The translations under genes were made by a program, and so were the position numbers. A stretch of DNA of 29,552 bases from a virus, in IMG/VR virus record IMGVR_UViG_3300013005_001883, positions 1 to 29,552 of that record; one strand, 5' to 3'. This document shows, piece after piece, positions 21,708-29,345 of the stretch; the stretch's first letter is position 1, and the number at the start of each line of letters is the position of its first letter. The notes below the pieces were generated by a model. It had not been told where the DNA came from. It saw only the letters and a program-made list of their open reading frames with translations, and ran no database searches.

Positions 21708-24490
21708 AATTCTACTCCTTCTGGGATGTGATCGGGCCTGTCTGGAATGTCGTCAAGGCCTTTGAGAAACGAAATGAAAGCGGACGTTTTAACATATGCA
21801 CGCTGCCTACGAGTTAACGCGTGCTTCCTAACGAGAACGCTTAGAAGTCCTTGTGCAGCCTGTCTGTCCCAAGCGCACCAATCCTGAATGTCTTGCAGCT
21901 CAATGTACATTCTTGACAGCAAGTTCTGGACAAAGTCTTTAGGGAACGGCGTAGTGATAATCGCTCGACGAACAGTGTCAGGGTCACTCAGCTTGCTCTG
22001 CGATTCTATCGACTGTGTCAAGTCGAGATAGCCGAATGCTCTACTTGAGTAGAGACCATCTAAGAAGTCATGCACATATTGAACGTGACAAGGCCTTACG
22101 AGGACAGACTCGCCTTGATTCGAGAATGTTCGAATAGCCAATGATGCTGCAAGACGCGCTAGCTTGTACCGCATAGAGCCTCTATCAACGATAGGTATGG
22201 TGTCCGTGAACTTGCCGCTCATCTTACTACTAAGCTCAAGAACGAGATCAGTGGTCTCTTGGTCAAAGATAATGTCAGACGCTGTCCAACCCCAAAGTAT
22301 CAGTCTACGACAGTCTTCAGATGTGTACTCTGGAGTATTCATCGGGATCTTGTCGTTAATAAGCGTTTGAGATACATCTGTGGCTGACACGAGTAGGCAC
22401 GCATCGAATCGACGAACATCTTCTAGGCTACCTATGAGCTCTTTAACCGCATCCACGCCGTAGCTGTAGTGATCGATCGGACTGTCAGATCGTGGATTAG
22501 ACAAAGCGATAAGACGAGTACGCGCGTGTGTACGTCGCTTTTCGATCTTAGGTATCTCTGCAACACCGCTTGATCTCATGTCAGTTAGTTTGCTGATGAC
22601 TTCAGTCGAAGTTCCTTTGAGTTCTTCAAGGATGACAAGTCGCTTGTCATGCGTAGGTATGACTCCCCAGCTAACGAACCATCGTGACCCCATTTGTTGA
22701 AGCCCGCCCAGGAGCCCAGCGACGGTTGCGTTCTTGCACTCGACTTTCTCGCCAAGACCGTAGTGCCGCTGTAGGTTCATGGTGGTCTCAGTCTTGCCTT
22801 GGGCTGAGTCGCCTAGGATGAGAACCTCAACCCAACCCTTGATCTTCTTTTGATCGAACGTAAGGAATAGCGGCGAGTGGTAGGCAAGGTCAACCATTAG
22901 ATGGATAGCCCTACGGCCATATATTCGGGTCACGTTGCGCTCTAGATCGTCATATAACGCATCCAACTTTTCCTTGAGACTACTATACGACCAATCCTTC
23001 GGCTGGAACTTATAGAGCGTATCTAAGTCCTTTAAACGATAGGAACTCAGGGCGTCCTGGCTGGTCTTGTACCTGCTGATAAGTAGAGTGGACTGTTGTG
23101 TTTGCGGATGAGGATACATTCGACCCATCATCTCATATGTTTCGTTAAGGTCAACACCTTTGCCGATACACACAGCTGGCTGCATCGACCTGTCGATTGA
23201 CCTATTAGTGATCTCAAGACGCGGGCTAATGCGGACGTCCTCTACGTTATAATAAGACGTCGGTTCGAACTCGCAGACTTGACATCGTTTAGGTATCTCG
23301 AGCTCCTCCTTTAAGGCTGGTGCTTGGTTTGCTTTGGGCCTAGCGACCATTTCCAATATGGCCGGCGATTCAGCATTGATCGAATACACGTGCGGTTCTT
23401 CGTTAAGGTACACTGGGCATACTGCGCACTCCTCTATGTCTCGAGTGCACTTAACTTTGACACTCGACGGTATGACGTACGGCGAGGTGTCGAGCGTAGA
23501 CACCGTGCATGTCATGACGACACGCTTGCCGGCATTATTTGCGTTGATGGCCTGTACAAGGTCAACTCGCCTTGGCTTTTCCATGACCTCATGGGCCTTC
23601 TTAGGCGCTGCAAAGTCGGTTGCTTCAGTGTAGACCCGATGAAGGTCGCCTCGTATAGCGATGAAGTCGTTTATGTCACCCTTAGGGAACTTGGCAGGGT
23701 CCAATGGAAGCAGTGCGCTACGAACCTTAGTGATACGTGAAAGGTGCTTGCATGTGTTAGTCTGGGACCTCTTGCCTTCTTCGTCAACATCAAAGCAAAC
23801 AGTAGTAGGCTTGTCTTTAAAGAAGCTCGTTAACCTAGGATCCCAGTTACTCTCACCGAGCGTGGATGTGACCACGCCGATCCCGTGAGGATTGAGATAT
23901 CTTGCAGCTACGATTGCTTTGACTTCGCCGCCGACAACCAAGAGCTCAGGGTACTTGAGCTGATCGATTGGGAACAGCCTGACCTTGCCTCGGCCTTTTA
24001 GGTTACGGAACTTGTCTTTGCCGGGCGCGCCGGGTAAGTACAACCTAAGGTTGACGAAGTAACCCGACTCATTCTTGATCGGGATCGTTACACGGCCATC
24101 CTTCGTTCCTAAGCGATACTTCCTAATGTCATCGTCAGTGACTCCCCGAGCGTACAGTTCTTGTAAGAGAGGCTTGGCAGCCCATATGTCTGAGTGGTAG
24201 TCTTCTATGACGTCCGCTTTTATAACGCGGTCAGTGTTGATGTCATAGCGAGTTGCGAGATCCTTCTTGACGTCGGCTCGATTACTCTTTAAGGCACCAG
24301 CCAGAAAGGTGATCACATCGCCTTTAGCTCCGCATCCTGCGGTGCAACATCTGAATCGTTGCTTCTCAACATTAATCGCACAGCTTGGAGATGAGTCATT
24401 ATGAAAAGGGCAGAGACAGCGAAGTTCGCTGTCTCCAGCCCAGTTGAATCCCCAGCCGATGCGTTCAAGCTCGGCAATTACGTTAATCAT
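21704..24490 (-). CDS. Primase-helicase: DnaG-type primase fused to MCM-like AAA+ helicase
   Basis: 928 residues. N-terminal primase zinc finger at about 25-60 (CPFH at 27-30, then CC at 48-49 and C53). The Toprim-type catalytic core at about 180-280 has GGEVKAIVAAR (Glu189), FDVDEEG (Asp234, Asp236) and GDINDF. A region at about 320-430 looks like an OB fold with a zinc ribbon (KCTRDIEECAVC and KRCQVCEFEP, then YYNVEDVRISPRLE as in MCM N-terminal domains). The AAA+ core has Walker A GDSAQGKT (560-567), Walker B RLVILEE (617-623), sensor 1 Asn665 in ALSNP, a possible arginine finger in VRRFD (692-696) and a sensor 2-like segment (773-786). It would prime and unwind phage DNA. Replacing the usual RecA-type helicase partner by an MCM type is unusual. 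Confidence 0.82.
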   Translation of the reverse strand: MINVIAELERIGWGFNWAGDSELRCLCPFHNDSSPSCAINVEKQRFRCCTAGCGAKGDVITFLAGALKSNRADVKKDLATRYDINTDRVIKADVIEDYHSDIWAAKPLLQELYARGVTDDDIRKYRLGTKDGRVTIPIKNESGYFVNLRLYLPGAPGKDKFRNLKGRGKVRLFPIDQLKYPELLVVGGEVKAIVAARYLNPHGIGVVTSTLGESNWDPRLTSFFKDKPTTVCFDVDEEGKRSQTNTCKHLSRITKVRSALLPLDPAKFPKGDINDFIAIRGDLHRVYTEATDFAAPKKAHEVMEKPRRVDLVQAINANNAGKRVVMTCTVSTLDTSPYVIPSSVKVKCTRDIEECAVCPVYLNEEPHVYSINAESPAILEMVARPKANQAPALKEELEIPKRCQVCEFEPTSYYNVEDVRISPRLEITNRSIDRSMQPAVCIGKGVDLNETYEMMGRMYPHPQTQQSTLLISRYKTSQDALSSYRLKDLDTLYKFQPKDWSYSSLKEKLDALYDDLERNVTRIYGRRAIHLMVDLAYHSPLFLTFDQKKIKGWVEVLILGDSAQGKTETTMNLQRHYGLGEKVECKNATVAGLLGGLQQMGSRWFVSWGVIPTHDKRLVILEELKGTSTEVISKLTDMRSSGVAEIPKIEKRRTHARTRLIALSNPRSDSPIDHYSYGVDAVKELIGSLEDVRRFDACLLVSATDVSQTLINDKIPMNTPEYTSEDCRRLILWGWTASDIIFDQETTDLVLELSSKMSGKFTDTIPIVDRGSMRYKLARLAASLAIRTFSNQGESVLVRPCHVQYVHDFLDGLYSSRAFGYLDLTQSIESQSKLSDPDTVRRAIITTPFPKDFVQNLLSRMYIELQDIQDWCAWDRQAAQGLLSVLVRKHALTRRQRAYVKTSAFISFLKGLDDIPDRPDHIPEGVEF

Positions 24491-25296
24491 TACAGCTCAG
24501 TGTTTTGAACTTGACCTTCAACAATGTCGTCCGCTTCATGATCCACACGCAGCGCTCTGTCTGCGTGAGCAGCCTTGAGCTCACGGTACTGGTACGAGGT
24601 GTATTCAAAAGTAGCTTTGTCAACGAATGCACCAACAGCCTCAGGTGGGTTCTCGACATCAATACCGTACCACTGGCCTTTATCGTTCTCACGATAACGA
24701 GTGCGGAATGCAAACTTGCAACCGTACATCGGCGCCATACGCATCTTGCAGAGTGCGGCGAAGTTTGACCCAGCTCGGTGTTCAGCTCGCGAGAACGACA
24801 TGACCGCCGGCAGCATGTTGAGTCCTTCAACGTGAATCAACACGACGAAGTTCAAATGCTCAACGTAGCGCATCATCTTCTCAGGCATCTCAGGGCAAGC
24901 CTCAAAGCGACGCTTTGCATCCCGTGCCTTAATGGCGACCGCGCTTGTAGGGTCAAACGACGACTCCCTGATCATCGGGAGATTGCCTTTGGCCTCAAGT
25001 GGATTCCACAAGCAGAACTCGGGAAAGAAAAACAACGGCGTGAAGATCACTGCCGAGCTTTCATTCTTTGGTCTGTTCTTTTCATCGATGTCGAGACTAA
25101 TGATGCGGATCATTTGCGGTACGAGGACAGCATCACCAGGGCTGAACTTGTCTTTGTACTCGCCACGAGACACTGGCTGGACGACTTTGATACGCGGTGG
25201 GACAATGAACTGCCCCATGCCCTCAGTGCCAGTGTCGATCATCGCCGGCTGAAGGTAGTCGGGAAGATTGTCATTTTTGATTATGAGAGAACTCAT
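24490..25296 (-). CDS. Replication-associated protein of unknown function
   Basis: 268 residues, placed directly before the primase-helicase gene with a TAATG overlap. It opens with LPDYLQPAMIDTGTEGMGQF followed by PPRIKVVQP and FSPGDAVLVP, a layout common in phage proteins encoded beside replication genes. The centre is beta-rich, the C-terminus acidic (EADDIVEGQ). The layout (beta core with acidic tail) would suit a single-stranded DNA-binding protein, which this module otherwise lacks, but I see no motif that proves it. An AAAGGA precedes the ATG. Confidence 0.55.
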   Translation of the reverse strand: MSSLIIKNDNLPDYLQPAMIDTGTEGMGQFIVPPRIKVVQPVSRGEYKDKFSPGDAVLVPQMIRIISLDIDEKNRPKNESSAVIFTPLFFFPEFCLWNPLEAKGNLPMIRESSFDPTSAVAIKARDAKRRFEACPEMPEKMMRYVEHLNFVVLIHVEGLNMLPAVMSFSRAEHRAGSNFAALCKMRMAPMYGCKFAFRTRYRENDKGQWYGIDVENPPEAVGAFVDKATFEYTSYQYRELKAAHADRALRVDHEADDIVEGQVQNTEL

Positions 25297-25817
25297 TCAG
25301 TTATTCCTTTTCTTGGACGAATTGTGACCCCGTATACGGGGTAGGTTTTGTTTGGGTCAACTCCAGGAGGGAGCTGACGACCATTCGTTAGTAGCTCAGT
25401 GACGTAGTCAACTAAGCCAGGCCAGTGCGGCCTCACTGCGTCAGTCGCTTGCAACTCTACAGTGATGCCCAGTGCTTTCATTAACTCTTCATACTCGACA
25501 CTTCCTTTCTTGGGAATTTGCGCAGCCATACGGATGCGCGGGGTGATGGTACAGTATGGCGTCCTGATTGGGTCAGAGTCGCCGGCTTGTGCCCACATCA
25601 TACACAACAGGCGCTCTGCCAGTTCGTACGTGTTTCGTGTTCTCTTCTCGACTTCGTCGAAGATCTCCATGATCTTCTTTAGAGCGTAAGCCATGTCTGC
25701 AAGTTCTTTGATGTCGCCTTCATTATGAAGGTTGGCAACTAGCTTATCGTGCCTATCCTTCCATTCACCTAGAACTGTCATTGCGAAGTTGAAGTACTCT
25801 TTGTTGTGCTCTTTCAT
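25293..25817 (-). CDS. Conserved phage-type protein of unknown function in the replication operon
   Basis: 174 residues from the ATG at 25817, with GAGG ten bases upstream; a TTG at 25823 is in frame but too close to that GAGG. The N-terminal half is strongly helical and charged (ELADMAYALKKIMEIFDEVE), the C-terminal half is mixed with RTPYCTITPRIRMAAQIPKK and a Pro-rich end. No catalytic motif found. It overlaps the upstream gene by 53 bases and the downstream gene by 4 (ATGA). Such proteins are commonly found beside phage SSB-like and primase genes; I cannot name a function. Confidence 0.6.
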   Translation of the reverse strand: MKEHNKEYFNFAMTVLGEWKDRHDKLVANLHNEGDIKELADMAYALKKIMEIFDEVEKRTRNTYELAERLLCMMWAQAGDSDPIRTPYCTITPRIRMAAQIPKKGSVEYEELMKALGITVELQATDAVRPHWPGLVDYVTELLTNGRQLPPGVDPNKTYPVYGVTIRPRKGITE

Positions 25818-26121
25818 CTCCAATAATCCTCATTACGTAATGTTGCTCAGCGGCATGAAAGAAAAGCACTTTAAGCCACTGATACTCTTGAACTAGGAAC
25901 GACGTTGCGAGCACTACTGGTACGCTAGTGCCTATGCATAGTAAGCTGTCTGTGTTGCGATCAAACCCTAAAGCCTTGATGCGCTTCATGAACTCTTCTC
26001 GGAAGCGAGAGTGGTCAAAGATGCTAGGTCTTGCGCCCGTGAAGACAACTGTCAACTTGCCGTAACGCGTTGCGTCACTGACGTCATAGTCTGTTGGGCT
26101 TATGATAAATACGCGGCTCAT
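25765..26121 (-). CDS. Small protein of unknown function
   Basis: 118 residues, alternating beta and alpha: VFIISPTDYDVSDATRYG, KLTVVFTGARPSIFDHSRF, then LLCIGTSVPVVLATSFLV and LKVLFFHAAEQHYVMRII. The N-terminal strand, a short acidic loop, and later 'D.LLC.G....' are similar to small alpha/beta proteins seen in many phage early regions, sometimes next to helicases. It begins with an ATGA overlap on the SNF2-type gene and runs 53 bases into the following gene. No active site recognised. Confidence 0.6.
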   Translation of the reverse strand: MSRVFIISPTDYDVSDATRYGKLTVVFTGARPSIFDHSRFREEFMKRIKALGFDRNTDSLLCIGTSVPVVLATSFLVQEYQWLKVLFFHAAEQHYVMRIIGDERAQQRVLQLRNDSSR

Positions 26122-27974
26122 ACTTGTGTCAGCACCGACGATCGGATGTCTCTTAGGATGTCTTTGATGTCAAGAGTTGATGCGGCATCGAGTCTCTTTT
26201 TAGCAACACGCGTTGCAATGACAGTGTCAATTGTGCTAGGAACTACCACTTCAGTGATACGAACAGGCACACGTGTACCTCGTCGATGAGCACGGTCTTC
26301 GCTCTGCTCGCGAAGGATGGCGCTCCAGTTCTGAGATATGTAAACGACGTGTGTGCAGTTGGTGTCAAGCCGTGATGGGTCATTTGGCGGGTAACCTAAG
26401 AGGTTCAATCCAGTACCGCCGGCTTGTGGATTGCCAATAAACCAACGGCAGGACGGATCCTCGTTAAAGCGCCTCTCGGCTTCAATACGATCTTCGAAAC
26501 TCGAGCCGCCATAGAATACCACAGGGCTCTCGCCAAGTGCTTCTAGACGCGATTTTATGGCTTGGATATCCTCTACCCAGTTGGACCAAATGATCGTTTT
26601 GTCGTTCGGGCCTTTCTCCTCAACTAACGATGCGATGTAGTCGGCTTTGACGTTCGTCTCGAATGGGATGACGCGACGAGGTGCAGTGACATCGCCGTTC
26701 TCATCGATAACTTGAGGGATGACGCGGAACGATGAGGTGATCTGACTGAGGCGAAGCAACTGTGTCAAGATGTTGTTGACCGCGACTGCCTCGTTCTCAG
26801 CATTCTCAAGTGTGTTCTCGATCTCTATGACAAGTTCGTCTCTGAGCTTAAGATAAGCTTCAGCCTGTGTAGGCATCATTTCAACTTCAGCGACATCGTA
26901 CAGCTTGTCAGGAAGATAAGGCAATGCTTCCTCCTTAGAGATGATGAATGAGTAGCGTGATAGCTTGTCTTTAAGAATCGGAAGGTTCTGGGCTTCTTCA
27001 AACGACAAGCCGTGCTGTGTTTGACGATACTTACCGAAGTACTTGCGGAAACTGTCGAATGAACGAAAGCCACTAGTACCAGGACCCATGAACTCGAAGA
27101 GAGTGTAAAGGTCGTTGACGTTGTTCGCGATCGGTGTACCCGTGAGAACAAGTCGCTTTTGAGCGTTACGACCGAGCTTCTGAGCGTATTCGTTACGCTT
27201 GGTTGTGTGAGCTTTGATGTAGTGTGCTTCGTCAAGAACAGCATAGTCGAAGTCAATCGCAGACAGTGCGTCCCAGGTTTGCTGCAACGTTTCGTAGTTG
27301 CATACGATGACTGAGATGGGCGACGGTGACTTGACCGCGTTGATAATCTGGGTGACACGAGTGATCACGCCACCTCTAAGTATGTGTACGTCACAGTCAG
27401 CGGTTGCGAACTTCTTAAACTCAGACGACCAGTTTGCGCGAACGTTGGGTGGGCATACGACGATGGCACGGTACTTAGGCTTAGCGCGGCGAGTGGCATC
27501 ATTGCAGATTGCAGCGATGGCAACTGCTGTCTTGCCAGTGCCTTGCTTCATGAACAAGCCATAGCCTGGAAGATTAAGAGCGTTGACAAGTCCAACTCGC
27601 TGGTAAGGCGAAAGACTACCGAAGTTGATGTCACCACCATTCGGTACTTCACCCTCTAGCTTAAAGCGCGCTACGCAGTCAGCTGAGAGGCGAGACTCTG
27701 CGATGACTGCAACCCAGTACTTGAAGACGATTTCAGCGTCCTCATCGAGTTCAAGCGTTACGCCGCTGTCGCGATGCTTTAAGAGTCGTTCAGCAACAAC
27801 ATCACTCGCTGCGGCTCGAATGTAGCCGTCATCGAGGCGCTTCATGTCAGGCAGCGTCTGCCATTCGGGGCGCGTCCCGTAGCGAATCGATCTTGACCCG
27901 TCGCTGCTTTGATAGAACTCGCGAAGATGGAAGAACGATCCATCCTCACTTAACGATACATGAATAATGTTCAT
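26118..27974 (-). CDS. SNF2-family DNA helicase/ATPase
   Basis: 618 residues from the ATG at 27974, chosen because GGAGATAACACA lies immediately upstream; the frame is open further (to 28070) but lacks such a site. Motifs: LSPYQRVGL (Q-type motif, 121-129), Walker A KQGTGKT (143-149), DEAH (248-251), LTGTP (277-281), then the C-terminal lobe with TIIWSNW (460-466), QAGGTGLNL (517-524) and EDRAHRRGT (559-567). This is a complete SNF2/RapA-like ATPase, about the size of phage single-subunit versions. It probably remodels or translocates on DNA during replication, recombination or transcription. It ends in an ATGA overlap with the next gene. Confidence 0.9.
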   Translation of the reverse strand: MNIIHVSLSEDGSFFHLREFYQSSDGSRSIRYGTRPEWQTLPDMKRLDDGYIRAAASDVVAERLLKHRDSGVTLELDEDAEIVFKYWVAVIAESRLSADCVARFKLEGEVPNGGDINFGSLSPYQRVGLVNALNLPGYGLFMKQGTGKTAVAIAAICNDATRRAKPKYRAIVVCPPNVRANWSSEFKKFATADCDVHILRGGVITRVTQIINAVKSPSPISVIVCNYETLQQTWDALSAIDFDYAVLDEAHYIKAHTTKRNEYAQKLGRNAQKRLVLTGTPIANNVNDLYTLFEFMGPGTSGFRSFDSFRKYFGKYRQTQHGLSFEEAQNLPILKDKLSRYSFIISKEEALPYLPDKLYDVAEVEMMPTQAEAYLKLRDELVIEIENTLENAENEAVAVNNILTQLLRLSQITSSFRVIPQVIDENGDVTAPRRVIPFETNVKADYIASLVEEKGPNDKTIIWSNWVEDIQAIKSRLEALGESPVVFYGGSSFEDRIEAERRFNEDPSCRWFIGNPQAGGTGLNLLGYPPNDPSRLDTNCTHVVYISQNWSAILREQSEDRAHRRGTRVPVRITEVVVPSTIDTVIATRVAKKRLDAASTLDIKDILRDIRSSVLTQV

Positions 27975-27986
27975 TGTGTTATCTCC
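27975..27986 (-). promoter_or_regulatory. Conserved leader/Shine-Dalgarno motif GGAGATAACACA before the SNF2 gene
   Basis: The 12-mer GGAGATAACACA directly precedes ATG 27974. The same 12-mer precedes the starts at 28879 and 29210. It contains the Shine-Dalgarno GGAG; the conserved ATAACACA suggests a common translation or regulatory context beyond the GGAG. Confidence 0.8.
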
Positions 27987-28000
27987 TGCAATGTCTATAC

Positions 28001-28270
28001 CTACTTGCGAGGTCCTTGGGGTTGATGTAAGTAATCTTCGATACACCAGAGCACGGTTCCCGTGGAACACTTGAGATGCTTGGCGACTATGTCAGCAGTT
28101 TGGTTATAGCAACTTTCATACATGGTGTCAATAGGCAATGAAAATGCTACACCGTACGCAGAACACATTGCGTGTTCCATCTCGATGGATCGCATGAGCG
28201 ACTTGTATGAATCGAGGCGCTTCATCACCCGCATTGCAGTGCGAGCGATCAGTTTACTTTGAGGTTGCAT
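28001..28270 (-). CDS. Small protein of unknown function
   Basis: 89 residues, mostly helical. It begins with a basic region (KLIARTAMRVMKRL) and ends with ADIVAKHLKCSTGTVLWCIED (last part of the protein, about 59-79), which has the spacing of a helix-turn-helix ('IA..L..S..TV...I'), a weak indication of DNA binding. It overlaps the upstream gene by 17 bases and is followed by a 26-base gap carrying the ribosome binding site of the SNF2 gene. Function unknown. Confidence 0.5.
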   Translation of the reverse strand: MQPQSKLIARTAMRVMKRLDSYKSLMRSIEMEHAMCSAYGVAFSLPIDTMYESCYNQTADIVAKHLKCSTGTVLWCIEDYLHQPQGPRK

Positions 28271-28520
28271 TCTCGAGGTCCTTGATTAAGCGGTTGAGTT
28301 TTCGGAGTTGCTTGCGGAGGTCTTTTTTCTCTTCGGGTAGGCCCATGTGTAGGGCTTCCCAGAGCACATGCCCTTCTTCTTTGAGTTCAGATACGACTTC
28401 CTTAGCGAGCAAGAGGATCTCTTCGTCAGTGAATCCTCGGATGTCTCGCTCGTCATCATCGGACCAGAGCTGCATCTTGTACTCGAGTTCACCTATGCTT
28501 AGTGCGCGATCGATCATCAT
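28254..28520 (-). CDS. Small charged protein of unknown function
   Basis: 88 residues, rich in Glu, Asp, Lys and Leu. The C-terminal third (EEKKDLRKQLRKLNRLIKDL) is a probable coiled coil. The start at 28520 is an ATGA overlap with the previous stop and has GGAGAGG a few bases upstream. No family recognised. Likely an early phage protein that binds a host or phage partner. Confidence 0.55.
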   Translation of the reverse strand: MMIDRALSIGELEYKMQLWSDDDERDIRGFTDEEILLLAKEVVSELKEEGHVLWEALHMGLPEEKKDLRKQLRKLNRLIKDLENATSK

Positions 28521-28879
28521 GTCCTCTCCGTGTAATACGCTACAACAGATTCACCTATCTTGCTAGCACGTTCTTCGGTAGGCGCCCAGCCAAACTCATT
28601 GACAATGCCAAAGTTGTCAGTCACGGTCCAGCACCATGAAGGTTCAGCAGTCTCTTCATACTCAACAGTCAGCTTATACTTTGTTGGGACGTGTCGCTGC
28701 GGAACAGCATCGACCGTGTGCAACCAGCGGGCTGCTTCGTAAACTGTCTTGCGTGGGTACAGCGATCGGTACTCACAGATGACCTGTGCTAGTGTCTTAC
28801 GATCGAGTTGATGGCTGTTCTGGGGTCCAGACCGCCAGGCTTCACTACGAATCTTTGGCCAAAGTTCTTGCCAGCGCAT
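28517..28879 (-). CDS. Small protein of unknown function, possible HicB-like fold in C-terminal half
   Basis: 120 residues from the ATG at 28879, immediately after GGAGATAACACA. The frame extends upstream to 28987, but that part lies in the ribozyme and the preceding gene. The N-terminal part is helical and basic; the C-terminal half (YKLTVEYEETAEPSWCWTVT, then a strand, then ERASKIGESVVAYYTE) has a beta-beta-beta-alpha order like HicB-type partial RNase H folds, a weak resemblance only. The cleaved hammerhead end would give its mRNA a new 5' end about 54 bases upstream of the start. Confidence 0.55.
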   Translation of the reverse strand: MRWQELWPKIRSEAWRSGPQNSHQLDRKTLAQVICEYRSLYPRKTVYEAARWLHTVDAVPQRHVPTKYKLTVEYEETAEPSWCWTVTDNFGIVNEFGWAPTEERASKIGESVVAYYTERT

Positions 28880-28891
28880 TGTGTTATCTCC
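28880..28891 (-). promoter_or_regulatory. Conserved leader/Shine-Dalgarno motif GGAGATAACACA
   Basis: Second copy of the 12-mer, directly before ATG 28879. Here it is preceded by CTT, as at 29212-29223 (CTTGGAGATAACACA, 15 shared bases). It fixes the start of the 120-residue protein and lies downstream of the hammerhead ribozyme. Confidence 0.8.
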
Positions 28892-28903
28892 AAGTAAGTG
28901 AAT

Positions 28904-28954
28904 GGACTCATCAGTGGCAGCACCAACTGCCAGACCGCCGCAGCGGTTTCGTCC
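28904..28954 (-). ncRNA. Type II hammerhead ribozyme
   Basis: Read on the - strand from 28954: GGAC (stem II, 3' arm), GAAA, CCGC, loop TGCG, GCGG, TC, then TGGCAG, loop TTGGTG, CTGCCA, then CTGATGA and GTCC (stem II, 5' arm). Stem III is ACCGC with GCGGT (5 pairs, including the A15.1-U16.1 pair), stem I is six perfect pairs, stem II four perfect pairs and is the open stem, which makes it type II. All core positions (CUGAUGA, GAA, cleavage C17, G10.1-C11.1) are present. Predicted cleavage is between 28933 and 28932. It begins four bases after the stop of the upstream gene, in the gap before the next ribosome binding site. Confidence 0.92.
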
Positions 28955-28958
28955 TGAG

Positions 28959-29210
28959 TTAGTCGGCTTCGGCAAACTTAAGGCCAAAGTCTTCCTCGAG
29001 CGTCGCTAGTACTTTCGACTGTGTAGGCCCGACAGCGAGAACAACTCCAAGCTCGTTGACTGCGAAGTTAATGCATCGCTTATGCTGAGTTGGGTACTGA
29101 TCGGGCACCTTGTCGAAACGAATCAGCGTGACTCCGATGTTTGAGGTCAAGTTAGTCAGAACAGTGGCAGTGTGGTCCGTGGTCAGCAGTGCTTTGAAAA
29201 GATCGGTCAT
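28959..29210 (-). CDS. Small protein of unknown function, first gene of the leftward operon
   Basis: 83 residues from the ATG at 29210, right after GGAGATAACACAG; an in-frame TTG at 29225 lies inside the Shine-Dalgarno and is unlikely. The protein has a beta-rich centre (IGVTLIRFDKVPDQYP and CINFAVNELGVVLAVGP) and an acidic C-terminal helix. No family recognised. As first gene behind the predicted early promoter it is probably expressed early. It is followed by the hammerhead ribozyme four bases after its stop. Confidence 0.6.
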   Translation of the reverse strand: MTDLFKALLTTDHTATVLTNLTSNIGVTLIRFDKVPDQYPTQHKRCINFAVNELGVVLAVGPTQSKVLATLEEDFGLKFAEAD

Positions 29211-29211
29211 C

Positions 29212-29223
29212 TGTGTTATCTCC
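29212..29223 (-). promoter_or_regulatory. Conserved leader/Shine-Dalgarno motif GGAGATAACACA
   Basis: Third copy of the 12-mer, here with one extra base (G) before the ATG at 29210. It sets the start of the first gene of the leftward operon. Confidence 0.75.
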
Positions 29224-29230
29224 AAGGTTC

Positions 29231-29253
29231 GTCGATTGCGAAGTGCGATCGAC
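29231..29253. repeat. Dyad in the leader of the leftward operon
   Basis: GTCGAT at 29231-29236 and ATCGAC at 29248-29253 are perfect inverted arms 11 bases apart. On the + strand the stem can extend by GC and wobble pairs. It lies just downstream of the predicted transcription start, so it could be an operator or a 5' hairpin of the leftward mRNA. Confidence 0.5.
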
Positions 29254-29262
29254 TATGCTAGA

Positions 29263-29291
29263 ATTATCGACTACCAAAGGCAAAATGTAAA
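29263..29291 (-). promoter_or_regulatory. Predicted sigma70-type promoter of the leftward operon
   Basis: On the - strand, TTTACA (29291-29286) is followed by exactly 17 bases and GATAAT (29268-29263). Each hexamer matches consensus at five of six positions. The predicted start is near 29256, giving a leader of about 46 bases to the first ATG (29210). No comparable promoter is seen inside the operon. Confidence 0.6.
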
Positions 29292-29309
29292 TACCATTTT
29301 GGCATTTTG
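29281..29309. repeat. AT-rich inverted and direct repeat, CATTTTG
   Basis: CAAAATG (29281-29287), a 7-base spacer, CATTTTG (29295-29301), one base, then CATTTTG again (29303-29309). An AT-rich stretch continues to about 29337. It overlaps the -35 box of the predicted leftward promoter, so it might bind a regulator, or form an easily melted origin segment. Confidence 0.55.
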
Positions 29310-29345
29310 TTCAAAATTTTTTGACCGTTATACTATAGCTCTTTG

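Noticed and set aside
23324-23740. 138-residue + strand reading frame
   Set aside because: Antisense to the middle of the primase-helicase gene, which has clear domain motifs there.
24778-25344. 188-residue + strand reading frame
   Set aside because: It lies wholly antisense to the 268-residue replication protein and its neighbour; His/Arg-rich composition of an antisense shadow and no ribosome binding site.
27975-28070. Longer N-terminus of the SNF2-type protein
   Set aside because: The extension overlaps the preceding gene and the GGAGATAACACA leader; ATG 27974 directly follows that leader.
28880-28987. Longer N-terminus of the 120-residue protein
   Set aside because: The extension would be coded by the hammerhead ribozyme and the end of the upstream gene; ATG 28879 has the conserved leader.
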